Shown here: piece after piece, positions 16,934 through 26,942 of the stretch | How positions within the stretch are numbered: the stretch's first letter is position 1 | How the letters are laid out: each line of letters starts with the position of its first letter | From: an uncultured Verrucomicrobiota bacterium | GTDB lineage: Bacteria; Verrucomicrobiota; Verrucomicrobiia; Opitutales; Opitutaceae | Direction of reading: 5' to 3' | Length of the DNA stretch: 64,000 nucleotides | Assembly: GCA_903904685.1 (NCBI GenBank) | Contig: CAIVDS010000058.1 | Coordinates: 1 to 64,000 of the forward strand | The notes under the pieces: model-generated | The model's input: the letters and a program-made list of their open reading frames with translations, nothing else | The model's database searches: none | Told to the model about the DNA's origin: nothing | Translations under genes and position numbers: made by a program

Positions 16934-19900
16934 ATGTTCCCCAACCCTCGTTTCCTCCGGTTGGTCGGTTGCGCCTTCCTTCTCTTGACGGGGCTGCCGG
17001 TTGCCCTCGGCGCAGCCTCTGCTTTTGAAACAATCTCCACCGGTGCAACTCCGGTGGTAGCGTATGCCTTCGATCCCGCAGGCGGTTCCTTCACCCTTCG
17101 TCTGAACGTCGCCGAGCTCAAACCCGGCTTGCCCTGTCCGGCGGTGCGGCTGGGCGTCGCAGGTGCGCGGGCAGTTATGTTGGACGAAAAAAATGCGCAT
17201 GTCGTCCCGACCACCGGTGGCTGGAGTTATGCGTTCACCGTTCCGGCTGGTGGGCTCGGCAGCGACCTGACCAAGGCGAGTTTCCGCTGGGCATTGTCTG
17301 TCGAATGGACCGACGCCGCGGGGAAGTCGGTGCAACGCCAGAACTTCTTTGTTCCTTCGACCTGGCCCCCGCACCGCGACATCGGTCGAGATCCTTCCGC
17401 CTGGAACGTGTTTAGTGTGGCGGACTATCTTGCCACCCAGGAGCGGCATGGGCAGCGCATCACTCTGACGCTTGAACAGCCGATGAACGGCAAGGCCTCG
17501 GTGGTGATCGAAGACGCCGCCGGCCGCCGCGTTCGCAATCTCGTCACCGGCCAGCCGTTCACCGCCGGTCCGCACGAATTTGTTTGGGATGGCCTCGACG
17601 AGGACGGCATGCTGGTCGCTCCCGGCGACTATCACTGGCGCGCCATTTCCCATCCCGGCATCATGCCCGAGTTGCTGATGTATTTTTACGCGCCAGGCAA
17701 AGCGCCTTGGGCCAGCCACACCTGGCTCGCCGACCATAGCAACCCCACCAGCGCCGCCGCTCTAGGCGACAAGGTCGTGCTGGGTGCTCCCGTTGCCGAG
17801 TCGGGCAACAACATCGTGCTGACCGATCTCGACGGCAACAAAGTTGCCGCCGCCAACCTATCTTCGTTCATCGGTCTCGGGCGGCTCTATCTAGCGCTCG
17901 GACCCGACCGCATCTACGCCCTTTCAGAAGGCAGTCCCGGCTACGATAGCGTGCGCAAGGACGCGGACGGCAAGGAATATATCTATGGCGATATTTCCCT
18001 CGTGACGTGGGACTACGCGGGCACGCAACAGCGTTACAAGGGAAAGAGTGGCGAACACGTCGTCCTCACCTACAAAAAATCCATCGAGGAGGGCATCGGT
18101 GTCCCTGGTCGCCAGCGCATGGTAATTAACAATCTTCGCGGGGTCGTTCAGCTCGACGGCCTGCTCTACCTTTCATTGCACGACGACAACCGTATCCTCG
18201 TTCTTGATCCGAGGGACGGTCGCGAGCTCGGTGGCATCGCCGTTCCGGCGCCCGGTCCCATCGCGACCGACGGACACGCGATCTATGGCTACTCCGACAC
18301 CGGTATGTTTCGCGTCTCCAAGCCCGCCGTGGACGCTCCGCTTGAAAAGCTGTTCGCCGTCACGCTGAGCGCTCCGTTGCCCGAGTCCCGTAGCAACGGC
18401 CTGCCCTGGCCGGTCTCGACCGGTCTCGCCGTCAACTCCAAGGGTGAACTCTTCCTTACCGACAACGGTGTCGATCAAAACATCAAGGTTTACACCACAT
18501 CCGGTCGTCTGATTCGTGAAATCGGAATCAGGGGAGGCCGTGCTCCGAGCGGCCCTTGGAAGGCCGACGCCATTTGCCGTCCCTACGGTCTCGCCATTGA
18601 TTCGCGCAACCGGCTCTGGCTTGCCGAAAACGAAGAGGCCCCCAAGCGAGTCAGCGTCTGGGATACGGACACCGGTCACGTTATTAAAGAGTTTTTCGGA
18701 CCGACCGCTTACGGTGGCACCGGCGCCGGCTTCGATGGACTGGATGCCACCAAGTGGGTCGCCGCCGGTGCGACGTGGGAACTCGATTACGCGACCAAGA
18801 CCGCGAAAATAAAAAGCGTTCTCCACCACCAGACGAAGGCCAACGAGCTCGCCGACGTGGTCGAGGGAAACAATGTGCACATCGTGCATCAGGACGGACG
18901 CACGTTCCTCTTCGTGAAAAGCCGCTGCCTGCAGGTTTTCGAACAGCTTCCCGACGGCAGCGCCCGCCTTTGGGCGGTGCTCGGCACGCTCGCCGAATTT
19001 CAGGCGAGCACCCCGCGCTTTTCCGTGCCGGCCGTCTTTACCGAGATTCCCTCCCTCAAGGCCGAACTCGCCGCCTTTACCCAGCCGATGGGCAAGTTCG
19101 GAGATCTGCGCAACAACGCGGTCGCCAGCAAAAATGCCGGCAACTACACCATTCTCTGGATTGACCGCAACGGCGACGGGCTTGCACAAGCCGACGAGGT
19201 GCAGGTTTCCGGCGCCCCTGGCACCAGTGGTTCCGCCGCCGCCGGCCCAAAACTGATGCTGCCATACTGGTCGGTCGTGAATCCGACCCTCGATCTCCAA
19301 CTCCCCGTCCGAAACGCCAAGGTGTTTTCGCGCACCACGCTCAAGCTGCACGGTTTCCTCCCGTCGGGCGCCCCCGACTGGCGTCTCGACGAAGCTTATG
19401 CGGAAGCGAAGCCGATCAAGGATTTTTCCATCAACAACCTCGGCGCAACCCTCGCCGACCATCAAGGCCGTCTGTTGCTCAACGCTTCGCCCATGACGGG
19501 CATCGATCCGGACGGCACCGTCCGGTGGCGGTTGCGCAATGACTGGAGCAACGTCCACGGTTCGCACGACGCGCCGCTGCCCGAACTGGGCGTCATGCAG
19601 GGCACGCTCGGTTTTCTGGGCGCGGCCTCGTTCGACAAAGAAGGCGACATCACGGTGCTCAACGGCAACCACGGACGCTTCTTCGCGCTCACGACCGACG
19701 GCATCTATCTCGACGAAATGTTCAACGATGTGCGCGTCGCCCTCGAGCGCAACGAAATGCTCGTCGGTGGCGAGGCCTTCGGCGGCTACTTCAACCGCGA
19801 TGAAAAGACTGGACGATACCTCTTGCAGGCCGGTCATGGCGCCTACCGCATTTATGAGCTGAAAGGCATGGATAAACTGGTGCGCTCGGGCGGTGATCTC

Positions 19901-20665
19901 ACCCTTACGGCAGACCAGCTTGCCGCGGCGCAAAAAACCAACGAGGCGCGCGTCGCCAGCCAGCGTGTGCGCAAGGAGACCGTGCTTCGCACCATCCGCG
20001 ACGACGTCAAACTGTCCGATAACCCATCCGATTGGCCCGGCGTCTGGGCCGCGGAGTGGGGCGATGCCGCCCGGCCGTTCCCTTATGTTCGCGTGAAAAT
20101 GCTGCGCCAGGGCGGAAATCTGGTGCTCGCTTACGACGTCAAGGATCCTTCGCCATGGCTTAACCAGGGAAAGGTTCAGAATCTCCTTTTCAAGACCGGT
20201 GATGCCGTGGACTTCCAGTTCTCGACCAATCCTGCGGCGGTTGCTTCCCGCAGCGATCCGGTCCCTGGCGACCGTCGTCTTTTGTTTGCCGATTTCGAAG
20301 GCAAGCCCGTCGCCGTGCTCTATGACTTTCGGGTTCCGGGGACCACCAGCCCCGTGATCTTCAACAGTCCGTGGCGCAGCACCAAGGTGGATCGCGTCAA
20401 CGTCCTTACCGATGCCGATATCAAGGTCAAAAAAACGAAGACCGGCTATATCCTGATCGCGCGTGTCCCGCTCGCAACGCTGGGGTTGCCCGCCGCCGGC
20501 GGCGATCCGCTGTTGGCGGATTTTGGCGTCATCTATGGCGACGACGAAGGAACCATCGACTTGCTGCGAAGCTACTGGGCCAATCCGTCCACCGGTCTTG
20601 TCAACGATGTGCCCGGTGAAACCATGATCACGCCCGCTCTATGGGGCACCTTGCGTTTCGAGTGA
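16934..20665 (+). CDS. Large secreted multidomain protein: FlgD-Ig-like, NHL beta-propeller, CBM9-like C-terminus
   Basis: A 1243-residue exported protein. The start is the ATG before FPNPRFLRLVGCAFLLLTG, which gives a normal signal peptide; the 29 codons upstream do not. At about 190-245 lies a FlgD-type Ig module (DAAGRRVRNLVTGQPF, VWDGLDEDG, VAPGDYHWR). The centre (about 260-970) is propeller-like, with NHL-style units such as LAVNSKGELFLTDNGVDQN and YGLAIDSRNRLWLAENE. The C-terminus (about 1060-1240) has features of a CBM9/DOMON-like sandwich (NLVLAYDVKDPSPWLN, DAVDFQFS). No catalytic residues are evident. It probably binds or scaffolds carbohydrate at the cell surface, and is followed by a second secreted propeller protein. 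Confidence 0.75.
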   Translation: MFPNPRFLRLVGCAFLLLTGLPVALGAASAFETISTGATPVVAYAFDPAGGSFTLRLNVAELKPGLPCPAVRLGVAGARAVMLDEKNAHVVPTTGGWSYAFTVPAGGLGSDLTKASFRWALSVEWTDAAGKSVQRQNFFVPSTWPPHRDIGRDPSAWNVFSVADYLATQERHGQRITLTLEQPMNGKASVVIEDAAGRRVRNLVTGQPFTAGPHEFVWDGLDEDGMLVAPGDYHWRAISHPGIMPELLMYFYAPGKAPWASHTWLADHSNPTSAAALGDKVVLGAPVAESGNNIVLTDLDGNKVAAANLSSFIGLGRLYLALGPDRIYALSEGSPGYDSVRKDADGKEYIYGDISLVTWDYAGTQQRYKGKSGEHVVLTYKKSIEEGIGVPGRQRMVINNLRGVVQLDGLLYLSLHDDNRILVLDPRDGRELGGIAVPAPGPIATDGHAIYGYSDTGMFRVSKPAVDAPLEKLFAVTLSAPLPESRSNGLPWPVSTGLAVNSKGELFLTDNGVDQNIKVYTTSGRLIREIGIRGGRAPSGPWKADAICRPYGLAIDSRNRLWLAENEEAPKRVSVWDTDTGHVIKEFFGPTAYGGTGAGFDGLDATKWVAAGATWELDYATKTAKIKSVLHHQTKANELADVVEGNNVHIVHQDGRTFLFVKSRCLQVFEQLPDGSARLWAVLGTLAEFQASTPRFSVPAVFTEIPSLKAELAAFTQPMGKFGDLRNNAVASKNAGNYTILWIDRNGDGLAQADEVQVSGAPGTSGSAAAGPKLMLPYWSVVNPTLDLQLPVRNAKVFSRTTLKLHGFLPSGAPDWRLDEAYAEAKPIKDFSINNLGATLADHQGRLLLNASPMTGIDPDGTVRWRLRNDWSNVHGSHDAPLPELGVMQGTLGFLGAASFDKEGDITVLNGNHGRFFALTTDGIYLDEMFNDVRVALERNEMLVGGEAFGGYFNRDEKTGRYLLQAGHGAYRIYELKGMDKLVRSGGDLTLTADQLAAAQKTNEARVASQRVRKETVLRTIRDDVKLSDNPSDWPGVWAAEWGDAARPFPYVRVKMLRQGGNLVLAYDVKDPSPWLNQGKVQNLLFKTGDAVDFQFSTNPAAVASRSDPVPGDRRLLFADFEGKPVAVLYDFRVPGTTSPVIFNSPWRSTKVDRVNVLTDADIKVKKTKTGYILIARVPLATLGLPAAGGDPLLADFGVIYGDDEGTIDLLRSYWANPSTGLVNDVPGETMITPALWGTLRFE

Positions 20666-20714
20666 CCGACACAGCGTTTAATCAATTAGCCAACCTTCGA
20701 CTTTTCGTATCCCT

Positions 20715-22484
20715 ATGAACGTTTTTTCTCGTCCCGTCTTTTTGTTTATCGCAGCCCTTGCCGTCGTTGCGCCGCTCTCCGCTCAGGTCTCCATCCGCAG
20801 CGCCGGCATTCTCGGCAACTCCGGCGAGGCCGGTGACACCCTCGTGCGTTTTTCCGATCGAGAAAACAACTCGCGGCTTCAGCAAAACGGCCTTGGCGTC
20901 GATCCCTCGGGTTTTTTATGGGCTTTCGCCGGGCTGTCCCAGATCAACCGCTATTCCACCGATGGCCGTCTGCTCGGTGTTTATCCGCTGCCCAAGGCCA
21001 TGCTTGGGAAAGGCCGGCAGATGCTCAACGTGGTCGGCTCCCGCGTGATCATCTGCAGCAACGACAAGCTCTGGTCGTTGCCCGTTACCGCTCCGTCCGG
21101 CACCGCGCCCACGGTGATGCCCGTTGCCGCCAAGGCCATGTCGCTTACGGCCATCGAGGGAGATATCGGAGTCATCTCGCCGGAGGGAGGTCTCAGCATC
21201 CTGAATGTAGCCACTGGCCAGGCGAAGCCCCGCGGCACGCTTGCGGAAGTCTCCGCCGGTCTTCCCGCCACCAACAATGTGCGCGGCAACTTCATCACTC
21301 TGATTCCCGGTGGTGCGCTCGTCATCGACTCCGCCGTCAAGCTCACCCCTGAAGGCCTCACCAAGCAGCTGAAGCTTCCCGGCAGCGGTCCCCTCTGGCT
21401 CGACGGGAGCCTCTATGTTTTCAACGGCTACATGACGATCAGCCGCGTCGATGAAAACGGCTCGCCGGATCCCGGCGTGGTTTACGGCGGCAGCTCGGGC
21501 AGCTTCATCGGCACCCTTCCCAAGGACGGCGAGGTTAACATGCCCGGCGGCCTGGTCCACTTGGGCGGCGATCGTTACGCCACGTGCGGCGGCACGGGTG
21601 TGATTCATCTGATGCGCTGGAATGCGAAAAAACGCGGCTTCGAAACCGTGCGCCGCATCGGCGCCATCCACCGCTCCTCCGGACTCGCAGTCGATCGCAA
21701 GGGCCGCGTGTGGTGGAATTGCGGTTACTGGGAGTGGACCGACGGCCCCGCCGACATCACGCGCAACACCGACATCATGCTCGATGGCGACGGCCAGCAA
21801 ACCGTCCTGCTTGCGAGCGACGCCATTTGCGGCTTCGCCGGCTACCGCAACAAGATGCCCTTCATCCTCAACGGTTCCATTGATCCAGCCCCTCGCAAGC
21901 GTTACGACGACAGCTCCAAGGATGCGCAGTTTCCGCCCAATCTCACCGGCGCCGCCGTCTTCGGTGTCGCTGGAAAGGAAGAGGTCTTCATGGTCGCCGC
22001 CTCCGGCAAGGGCGTGATCATGAAGGTCGATATGCTCGGCCACTTTCGTTCGCTCGGCGATACCATCGATCTCAAGCTGACCTCTGCCAAACCCGCCGTC
22101 ACCAGCCTGGCCGCCGCGCCCTCCGGCGAACTTCTCGCCGCCGATGGAGCCTCACTCGTGCGCCTCAAGCGCGACGGCGGCAACTTTACCGAACTCTCGC
22201 GGGTGGATGGTTGGGGTGCTGCGCCCGACACCAAGTTCGGTCCGGGCATATTTATCTCTTGCGATGGTCCCCGCTTATGGGTGGCCGATCAGACTAACAA
22301 CCGTGTGTTGCTCTTCGCGTTGACCGCCGACAGCAAACTGTCCACGCCCGCGATCTTCACGGGAGACCCCATGATTGGCGCTCTCAACCATCCCCAGCGC
22401 ATCTCCGCCCGGGGAGATCGTGCCGTGGTTGTGGACTGGGACAATCAACGCTTGGTAAAACTTGAGGCGACTTATGTCCGTTAA
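20715..22484 (+). CDS. Secreted beta-propeller (NHL-like) protein
   Basis: A 589-residue protein with a signal peptide (FSRPVFLFIAALAVVAPLSA, cleavage before QVS). Repeated motifs of the type LGVDPSGFLWAFAG, LAVDRKGRVWWNCG and GPRLWVADQTNNRVLLFAL show an NHL-like propeller. It resembles the middle part of the 1243-residue neighbour, without the Ig-like and CBM-like ends, so the two may be paralogous or partner proteins. It lies 49 bases downstream in the same orientation. No enzymatic motif was recognised. Confidence 0.72.
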   Translation: MNVFSRPVFLFIAALAVVAPLSAQVSIRSAGILGNSGEAGDTLVRFSDRENNSRLQQNGLGVDPSGFLWAFAGLSQINRYSTDGRLLGVYPLPKAMLGKGRQMLNVVGSRVIICSNDKLWSLPVTAPSGTAPTVMPVAAKAMSLTAIEGDIGVISPEGGLSILNVATGQAKPRGTLAEVSAGLPATNNVRGNFITLIPGGALVIDSAVKLTPEGLTKQLKLPGSGPLWLDGSLYVFNGYMTISRVDENGSPDPGVVYGGSSGSFIGTLPKDGEVNMPGGLVHLGGDRYATCGGTGVIHLMRWNAKKRGFETVRRIGAIHRSSGLAVDRKGRVWWNCGYWEWTDGPADITRNTDIMLDGDGQQTVLLASDAICGFAGYRNKMPFILNGSIDPAPRKRYDDSSKDAQFPPNLTGAAVFGVAGKEEVFMVAASGKGVIMKVDMLGHFRSLGDTIDLKLTSAKPAVTSLAAAPSGELLAADGASLVRLKRDGGNFTELSRVDGWGAAPDTKFGPGIFISCDGPRLWVADQTNNRVLLFALTADSKLSTPAIFTGDPMIGALNHPQRISARGDRAVVVDWDNQRLVKLEATYVR

Positions 22485-22579
22485 TCGGCGGGATGAGGGC
22501 GGTCCCCCGAAGGTTGGAAAATGCGTCGGTGCAATCGGCTTCTCTTGACACCGTGTAGCTACGCGGAAGTTCTTGGGCG

Positions 22580-25033
22580 ATGAAACCTCGCCCCTTTAAC
22601 GGTTCATACGAAGGAAAGGCACTGGAACATCTTCACTTTCCGATTGGCGGTCTCGGCGCCGGCATGTTCTGCCTCGATGGCACAGGTTCCTTCTCCCATT
22701 TCTCGCTGAGACATGCACCGGATTTGTTCAACGAGCCGCTGATATTTTCGGCTCTTTCGTTGAAATGTCCGCATGCAGGAACCGTCGTCCGCGTTATCGA
22801 GGGGCCTGTCCCTGCCTGGAAATTCTTTTTCCCTTGGGATCGGAAGTGGGACTCCTCGGGCATGGGTGGTGGCAAGCGGAGCTATGGACTACCTCGTTTT
22901 GAAACGGCCCGGTTTGATGCGCGTTTTCCCTTTGCCACGGTCTCACTCTCCGATGCGAAAGTTCCGCTGGAGGTAAGTCTTGCCGGTTGGAGTCCCTTTA
23001 TCCCTGGCGATGAGGATGCTTCCGGCCTGCCGGTCGGCGCGATCGAGTATTGCTTCAAGAACAACACCGCCGATCCGGTCGAAGGCGTCTACTCCTTTCA
23101 TGCCCGCAATTTTTTGGGAAGCGATGGCGCCGGAGCCGCGGTCAAGGCCTTGCCCGGCGGCTTTCACCTGCACCAGGAGGGTCTGCCGGGAAAGCCCGAG
23201 GTCGAGAGTTCGTTTGCCGCCTGGATCGACAGCCCCGAGGCCAAGGTGAATCTCGCCTGGTTTCGCGGCGGCTGGTTTGATCCGCTGACCATGCTGTGGA
23301 AGGGAATCGAGGAGGACGGCATCGTTGAGCATGGCCCGGTCGCCGATGGCAACCCCAGCCCGGGGGGCAGCGTTTTTATTCCGTTCCGCCTTGCTCCCGG
23401 TGAGGAAAAAACGGTGCGCCTGCTTCTTGCCTGGTTCACGCCTTACGCCGATCTGCATGTGGAAAGCGGGTTGCCGGCAAATCCGAAGCCCGACTTCAAG
23501 ACCGAGTGCCATCGCCCCTGGTATGCTTCGCGGTTCAAGGATATCGCCGACGTGGTTTCCCACTGGACGCGAGAGGCGGGGCGATTGCGCGAGGCGACAG
23601 AGAGGTTCACCGACTGTTTTTATGACAGTACTCTGCCGCCGGAAGTCGTCGAGGCCGTCGCCGCCAACCTGACTATCCTTAAATCGCCTACGGTTCTGCG
23701 CCAGTTCGATGGCCGGATGTGGGCGTGGGAGGGTAGTCAGGACGATCAGGGTTCCTGCCACGGCACCTGCACTCATGTTTGGAATTACGCCCAAGCCCTG
23801 CCGCATTTGTTTCCGTCGCTGGAGAGGGGACTGCGCGAGACGGAGTTTATCGCCAATCAGGACGAGCGCGGGCATCAGAACTTTCGTGCATCGCTTCCCA
23901 TCGGACCGGTTGCGCACACTTTCCATGCCGCCGCCGACGGTCAGTTGGGCGGGATCATCAAAGTCTATCGGGAATGGCGCATCGGCGGCGACACCGCCTG
24001 GTTGCAAACGCTCTGGCCGCAGGTTCGGAAAAGCCTCGAATACTGCATCGAGACTTGGGATCCCGGGCATCGTGGCGCGCCTTTCGAGCCGCATCATAAT
24101 ACCTACGACATCGAATTCTGGGGCGCCAACGGCATGTGCGCCAGTTTCTATCTTGCCGCGTTGAACGCCGGCATCCGCATCGGCAAGACTCTCGGCGACG
24201 AGGTCGCGTCATTTGAGGAAATTCTGGCGGCGGGCAAGACCCTCATCGAGAAGGAACTTTTCAACGGCGACTACTTCGTCCAGAAAATCCAGTGGGATGG
24301 CCTGCGCTCGCCTAACCCGGTCGAGATGAGCAGGCATACCTTCAACCTCGATTATTCGACCGAGGCGCTGGAGCTTCTGAAAAAGGAAGGGCCCAAATAC
24401 CAGTATGGCGGAGGCTGCCTCTCCGATGGTATTCTTGGGGAATGGCTGGCCTGGGCAGCCGGTCTGGCTCCCGTCGCCGACCCGGTCAAAATAGCGAAAC
24501 ATCTCGTTTCCGTGTACCGGCATAATTTCCGTGCGGATATTTCCGGGTTTCCCAATCCGCAACGTCCCGCCTACGCCATTGGGCATGAGGGTGGTCTCAT
24601 CCTCTGCACCTGGCCGCAGGGTGGAAAACCGTCGCTCCCCTTTGTCTACTCCGAGGAGGTCTGGACCGGCATCGAATATCAGGTCGCCTCGCATCTCATC
24701 TCCTTCGGGCATGTCGACGAGGGGCTTGAAATGGTGCGCGCCTGCCGCCGTCGCTATGATGGCGGCATTCGCAACCCGTTCGACGAACTCGAATGCGGCC
24801 ATTGGTATGCGCGGGCCATGGCTTCCTACGCGCTGCTTCAGGCCTTGACCGGTGCGCGCTACGATGCGGTCGACCGTACCCTCCACGTCGCTCCGAAAAT
24901 CCGCGGAGACTTCCGCAGCTTCCTCGCGACGGCCACCGGCTTTGGCACCGTCGGAGTCAAGGACGGAAATCCGTTCTTTGAAGTCAGGGCGGGGCAAGTC
25001 GACGTGCGGCGGATTAACTACCGACCGGCATGA
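22580..25033 (+). CDS. GH116-family glycosidase (non-lysosomal glucosylceramidase-like)
   Basis: An 817-residue protein matching the GBA2-type GH116 architecture: N-terminal beta-sandwich (GGLGAGMFCLDGTGSFSHFS) and a C-terminal (alpha/alpha)6 barrel with CTHVWNYAQALPHLFP, HNTYDIEFWGANGMCASFY (catalytic-region Asp near residue 510) and CGHWYARAMASY. Bacterial members are beta-glucosidases, beta-xylosidases or N-acetylglucosaminidases; this sequence alone does not decide. There is no signal peptide, so it acts on imported oligosaccharides. Last gene of the plus-strand sugar cluster, convergent with the GH29 gene. Confidence 0.88.
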   Translation: MKPRPFNGSYEGKALEHLHFPIGGLGAGMFCLDGTGSFSHFSLRHAPDLFNEPLIFSALSLKCPHAGTVVRVIEGPVPAWKFFFPWDRKWDSSGMGGGKRSYGLPRFETARFDARFPFATVSLSDAKVPLEVSLAGWSPFIPGDEDASGLPVGAIEYCFKNNTADPVEGVYSFHARNFLGSDGAGAAVKALPGGFHLHQEGLPGKPEVESSFAAWIDSPEAKVNLAWFRGGWFDPLTMLWKGIEEDGIVEHGPVADGNPSPGGSVFIPFRLAPGEEKTVRLLLAWFTPYADLHVESGLPANPKPDFKTECHRPWYASRFKDIADVVSHWTREAGRLREATERFTDCFYDSTLPPEVVEAVAANLTILKSPTVLRQFDGRMWAWEGSQDDQGSCHGTCTHVWNYAQALPHLFPSLERGLRETEFIANQDERGHQNFRASLPIGPVAHTFHAAADGQLGGIIKVYREWRIGGDTAWLQTLWPQVRKSLEYCIETWDPGHRGAPFEPHHNTYDIEFWGANGMCASFYLAALNAGIRIGKTLGDEVASFEEILAAGKTLIEKELFNGDYFVQKIQWDGLRSPNPVEMSRHTFNLDYSTEALELLKKEGPKYQYGGGCLSDGILGEWLAWAAGLAPVADPVKIAKHLVSVYRHNFRADISGFPNPQRPAYAIGHEGGLILCTWPQGGKPSLPFVYSEEVWTGIEYQVASHLISFGHVDEGLEMVRACRRRYDGGIRNPFDELECGHWYARAMASYALLQALTGARYDAVDRTLHVAPKIRGDFRSFLATATGFGTVGVKDGNPFFEVRAGQVDVRRINYRPA

Positions 25034-25191
25034 TTTAATCGCACGAACCGACCCGGCTAATGTCGCACGTCGGCACCGTGTTCAGCCACTCGCTCGTCCG
25101 GCCCCTCGACGCATCGCTTCATCACCCATCCTCCTCCGCCTTGATCGGTAGTTTATGAGCAACCACATGCAGCAAAATCTTGTTTCTGGTG

Positions 25192-26217
25192 TCAAAGAAC
25201 ACCGAGAGCATCGAGATTTTTTCGCAACCGCTGCAATGCGGTGATCTGATCGGATGGGATCAATCCGTGGCGATCCGGACCGACGTCGAGCAGTTGATTG
25301 CAGCCGCGTGAACGGGAAAGCAGCGCCTGCCCCAGCAACTCGATATCCGACTTTGGCCTGTCACCCTCAACCCAGAACCAGTGCGGGTTGACCGTATCGC
25401 AGACTTCGCCCGGGAGATAGTAATGTTTGCCGGCAAACTCATGCCAAGCTTGATGTCCGGCCGTGGCGCCTTGGTGAACATAGTAGCCGGGAACTTCGGT
25501 TTCGTAATTAAGGATGTCGGTCGGCCAGGCGCTGAAGAGCAGCTTTCCCCCGGTGAAGAAGCCCCTGTTCATCACGATCACGGCGTGCGGTTGCAACTCC
25601 GCGAGACGGTCGTAAAGCTGGATCCGGAACCCAGGGGAGAGAACGCGCGGGATATCGATCCAGAATTCGCCGATGTCGCCGTATCGCGTGGCGAGTTCCT
25701 CCATCTGTTTATATTGGAAGTCTTCATATGCGCGGGTCGCGAAGGAAGTATCCAGGCTCTTCGTATCGACGGCGGTGCCGTCCGACAGGAAATGGGGCGT
25801 GGTGGAGCCGAAGCGGTTGCGGTTGTCCCAGGAACAATAATAGAGTCCGGGAAGGATTCCGGCCTTTTGGCATGCGGCCACGAACGCATCGACGACATCG
25901 GTGCGGTTCCCGCTGGTGCCGACGTGGTAATCGTTGTGCGCGGTCGGCCAGAGGCAATGTCCCGCGACGTGTTTGGCGGTGAGCACCGCGTATTTCATGC
26001 CGGCATCTCGAGCGACGCCGATCCATTGCGAAACATCCAGTTTGTCGGGCGCGTAAGTCGCGGATGGCCGGTCGCCCCGACTGAATTCGTCGCCATCAAA
26101 AGTCGACATGCCAAAGTGAATGAACATGCCGAAGCCGAGTTTTTCCCATTGATGAAGCGCTTTCGGCGCCAGACGTTGGTCGCCGGATTTTCCGGCCAAA
26201 GGATTGTTTTCTTTCAT
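25192..26217 (-). CDS. GH29 alpha-L-fucosidase
   Basis: A 341-residue protein containing only the catalytic (beta/alpha)8 barrel: WEKLGFGMFIHFGMSTFDG, KYAVLTAKHVAGHCLWP, GLYYCSWDN and GEFWIDIP, where Asp188 is the expected nucleophile. Most GH29 enzymes add a C-terminal beta-sandwich, missing here. No signal peptide, so cytosolic. It would release L-fucose from imported glycans. Transcribed on its own, convergent with the GH116 gene; its 5' side faces a copy of the dispersed repeat. Confidence 0.88.
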   Translation of the reverse strand: MKENNPLAGKSGDQRLAPKALHQWEKLGFGMFIHFGMSTFDGDEFSRGDRPSATYAPDKLDVSQWIGVARDAGMKYAVLTAKHVAGHCLWPTAHNDYHVGTSGNRTDVVDAFVAACQKAGILPGLYYCSWDNRNRFGSTTPHFLSDGTAVDTKSLDTSFATRAYEDFQYKQMEELATRYGDIGEFWIDIPRVLSPGFRIQLYDRLAELQPHAVIVMNRGFFTGGKLLFSAWPTDILNYETEVPGYYVHQGATAGHQAWHEFAGKHYYLPGEVCDTVNPHWFWVEGDRPKSDIELLGQALLSRSRGCNQLLDVGPDRHGLIPSDQITALQRLRKNLDALGVL

Positions 26218-26285
26218 GATTTTCGAGAGCCACCCGAGATGCGAAGACGTAAGGAGTCATAGTGAGTTTTATCGATATATATTTT

Positions 26286-26404
26286 CCCGGACAGGGTGAA
26301 GGGCCGCCGCACGTGAACTTTGAGCGGGCTGCGAAGTCGTCGTTTTGTCGAATAGTCGGGGCTTCATTCATTGCTACAACTCGCCACGGCCCCTTCGGCT
26401 TTTT
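26286..26404 (+). repeat. Dispersed ~110-bp repeat, copy A
   Basis: Shares GGGCCGCCGCAC, GCTGCGAAGTCGTCGTTTTG, TCGAATAGTCGGGG and TTCATTCATTG in order with copies B-E at 29659, 32611, 33293 and 33880. It ends in CCCCTTCGGCTTTTT. This copy lacks four bases (TTTT-type) in the middle and has an altered TTGATGAAAC box. It fills the space between the GH29 start and the following hypothetical gene. Confidence 0.8.
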
Positions 26405-26469
26405 CTGTTTATGCGCCTATTTTTGCGTGCAGAGTTGGTTTTCTGAGGGCGTTCCCGTGAGAAAGGATT

Positions 26470-26850
26470 TCACTTTTCCACTGGCGACCACGGCTCGCCC
26501 CAAAGCAAAGTCCATTGCTGGGCGTGAGAGGGAGAGGGTAATTCGGAAAGCTGGTTGATCCTGATGCCGTCAAATCTCCCCGTCAGCTCTTTAAGCAACC
26601 GCCGATAGCCATGGTGGTCCTCTTTAACCCACCGATGGGGGCCATCGTCATCGACACATCGAAAGCCGATGCATATCTCATCGTTCGAGAAAAAATCATC
26701 TCTGAATGCGACGACCGAGCACACGTCCGACCAATCAATGCGAAACTTTTGCGTGGTTTCATGGATCACGGTAAACCCTGCGTCGTCGAACAGGATCTTA
26801 CACCGGCTCGGCTGGTGCCGTAAGAGCCCTTTGATGAGTTTTAAGAGCAC
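26470..26850 (-). CDS. Hypothetical protein
   Basis: A 126-residue soluble protein, start GTG before LLKLIKGLLRHQPS. The frame is open further upstream, but that part would run through the pilin terminator. The middle (ILFDDAGFTVI, FRIDWSDVCSVVAFRDD, ICIGFRCVDDD) looks like a small all-beta, PH-like fold; the C-terminus is rich in aromatic residues (QQWTLLWGEPW). No family recognised. It lies downstream of the pilin gene on the same strand, separated by a strong terminator, so it may rely on its own promoter. Confidence 0.6.
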   Translation of the reverse strand: MLLKLIKGLLRHQPSRCKILFDDAGFTVIHETTQKFRIDWSDVCSVVAFRDDFFSNDEICIGFRCVDDDGPHRWVKEDHHGYRRLLKELTGRFDGIRINQLSELPSPSHAQQWTLLWGEPWSPVEK

Positions 26851-26893
26851 GGCGGTGATCGGCCTGGGCCTGTTTTTGAATTTACCGGTTGAG

Positions 26894-26928
26894 CAAAAAA
26901 AACCGCCCCTGCGAATAGGGACGGTTTT
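26894..26928 (-). terminator. Rho-independent terminator of the pilin gene
   Basis: On the minus strand AAACCGTCCCT-ATTCGC-AGGGGCGGTTT followed by TTTTT, 15 bases after the pilin stop. A diverged copy of this terminator region recurs at 32726. Confidence 0.88.
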
Positions 26929-26942
26929 GCGCGGGAGAAGGC

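Noticed and set aside
18173-19933. 586-residue open frame antisense to the 1243-residue secreted protein gene
   Set aside because: Long antisense frames are expected in high-GC coding DNA; the plus-strand product has a signal peptide and domains, and this frame shows none.
25155-25244. 29-codon plus-strand frame starting MSNHMQQNLVSG
   Set aside because: Too short, overlaps the GH29 3' end and has no ribosome binding site or recognisable similarity.
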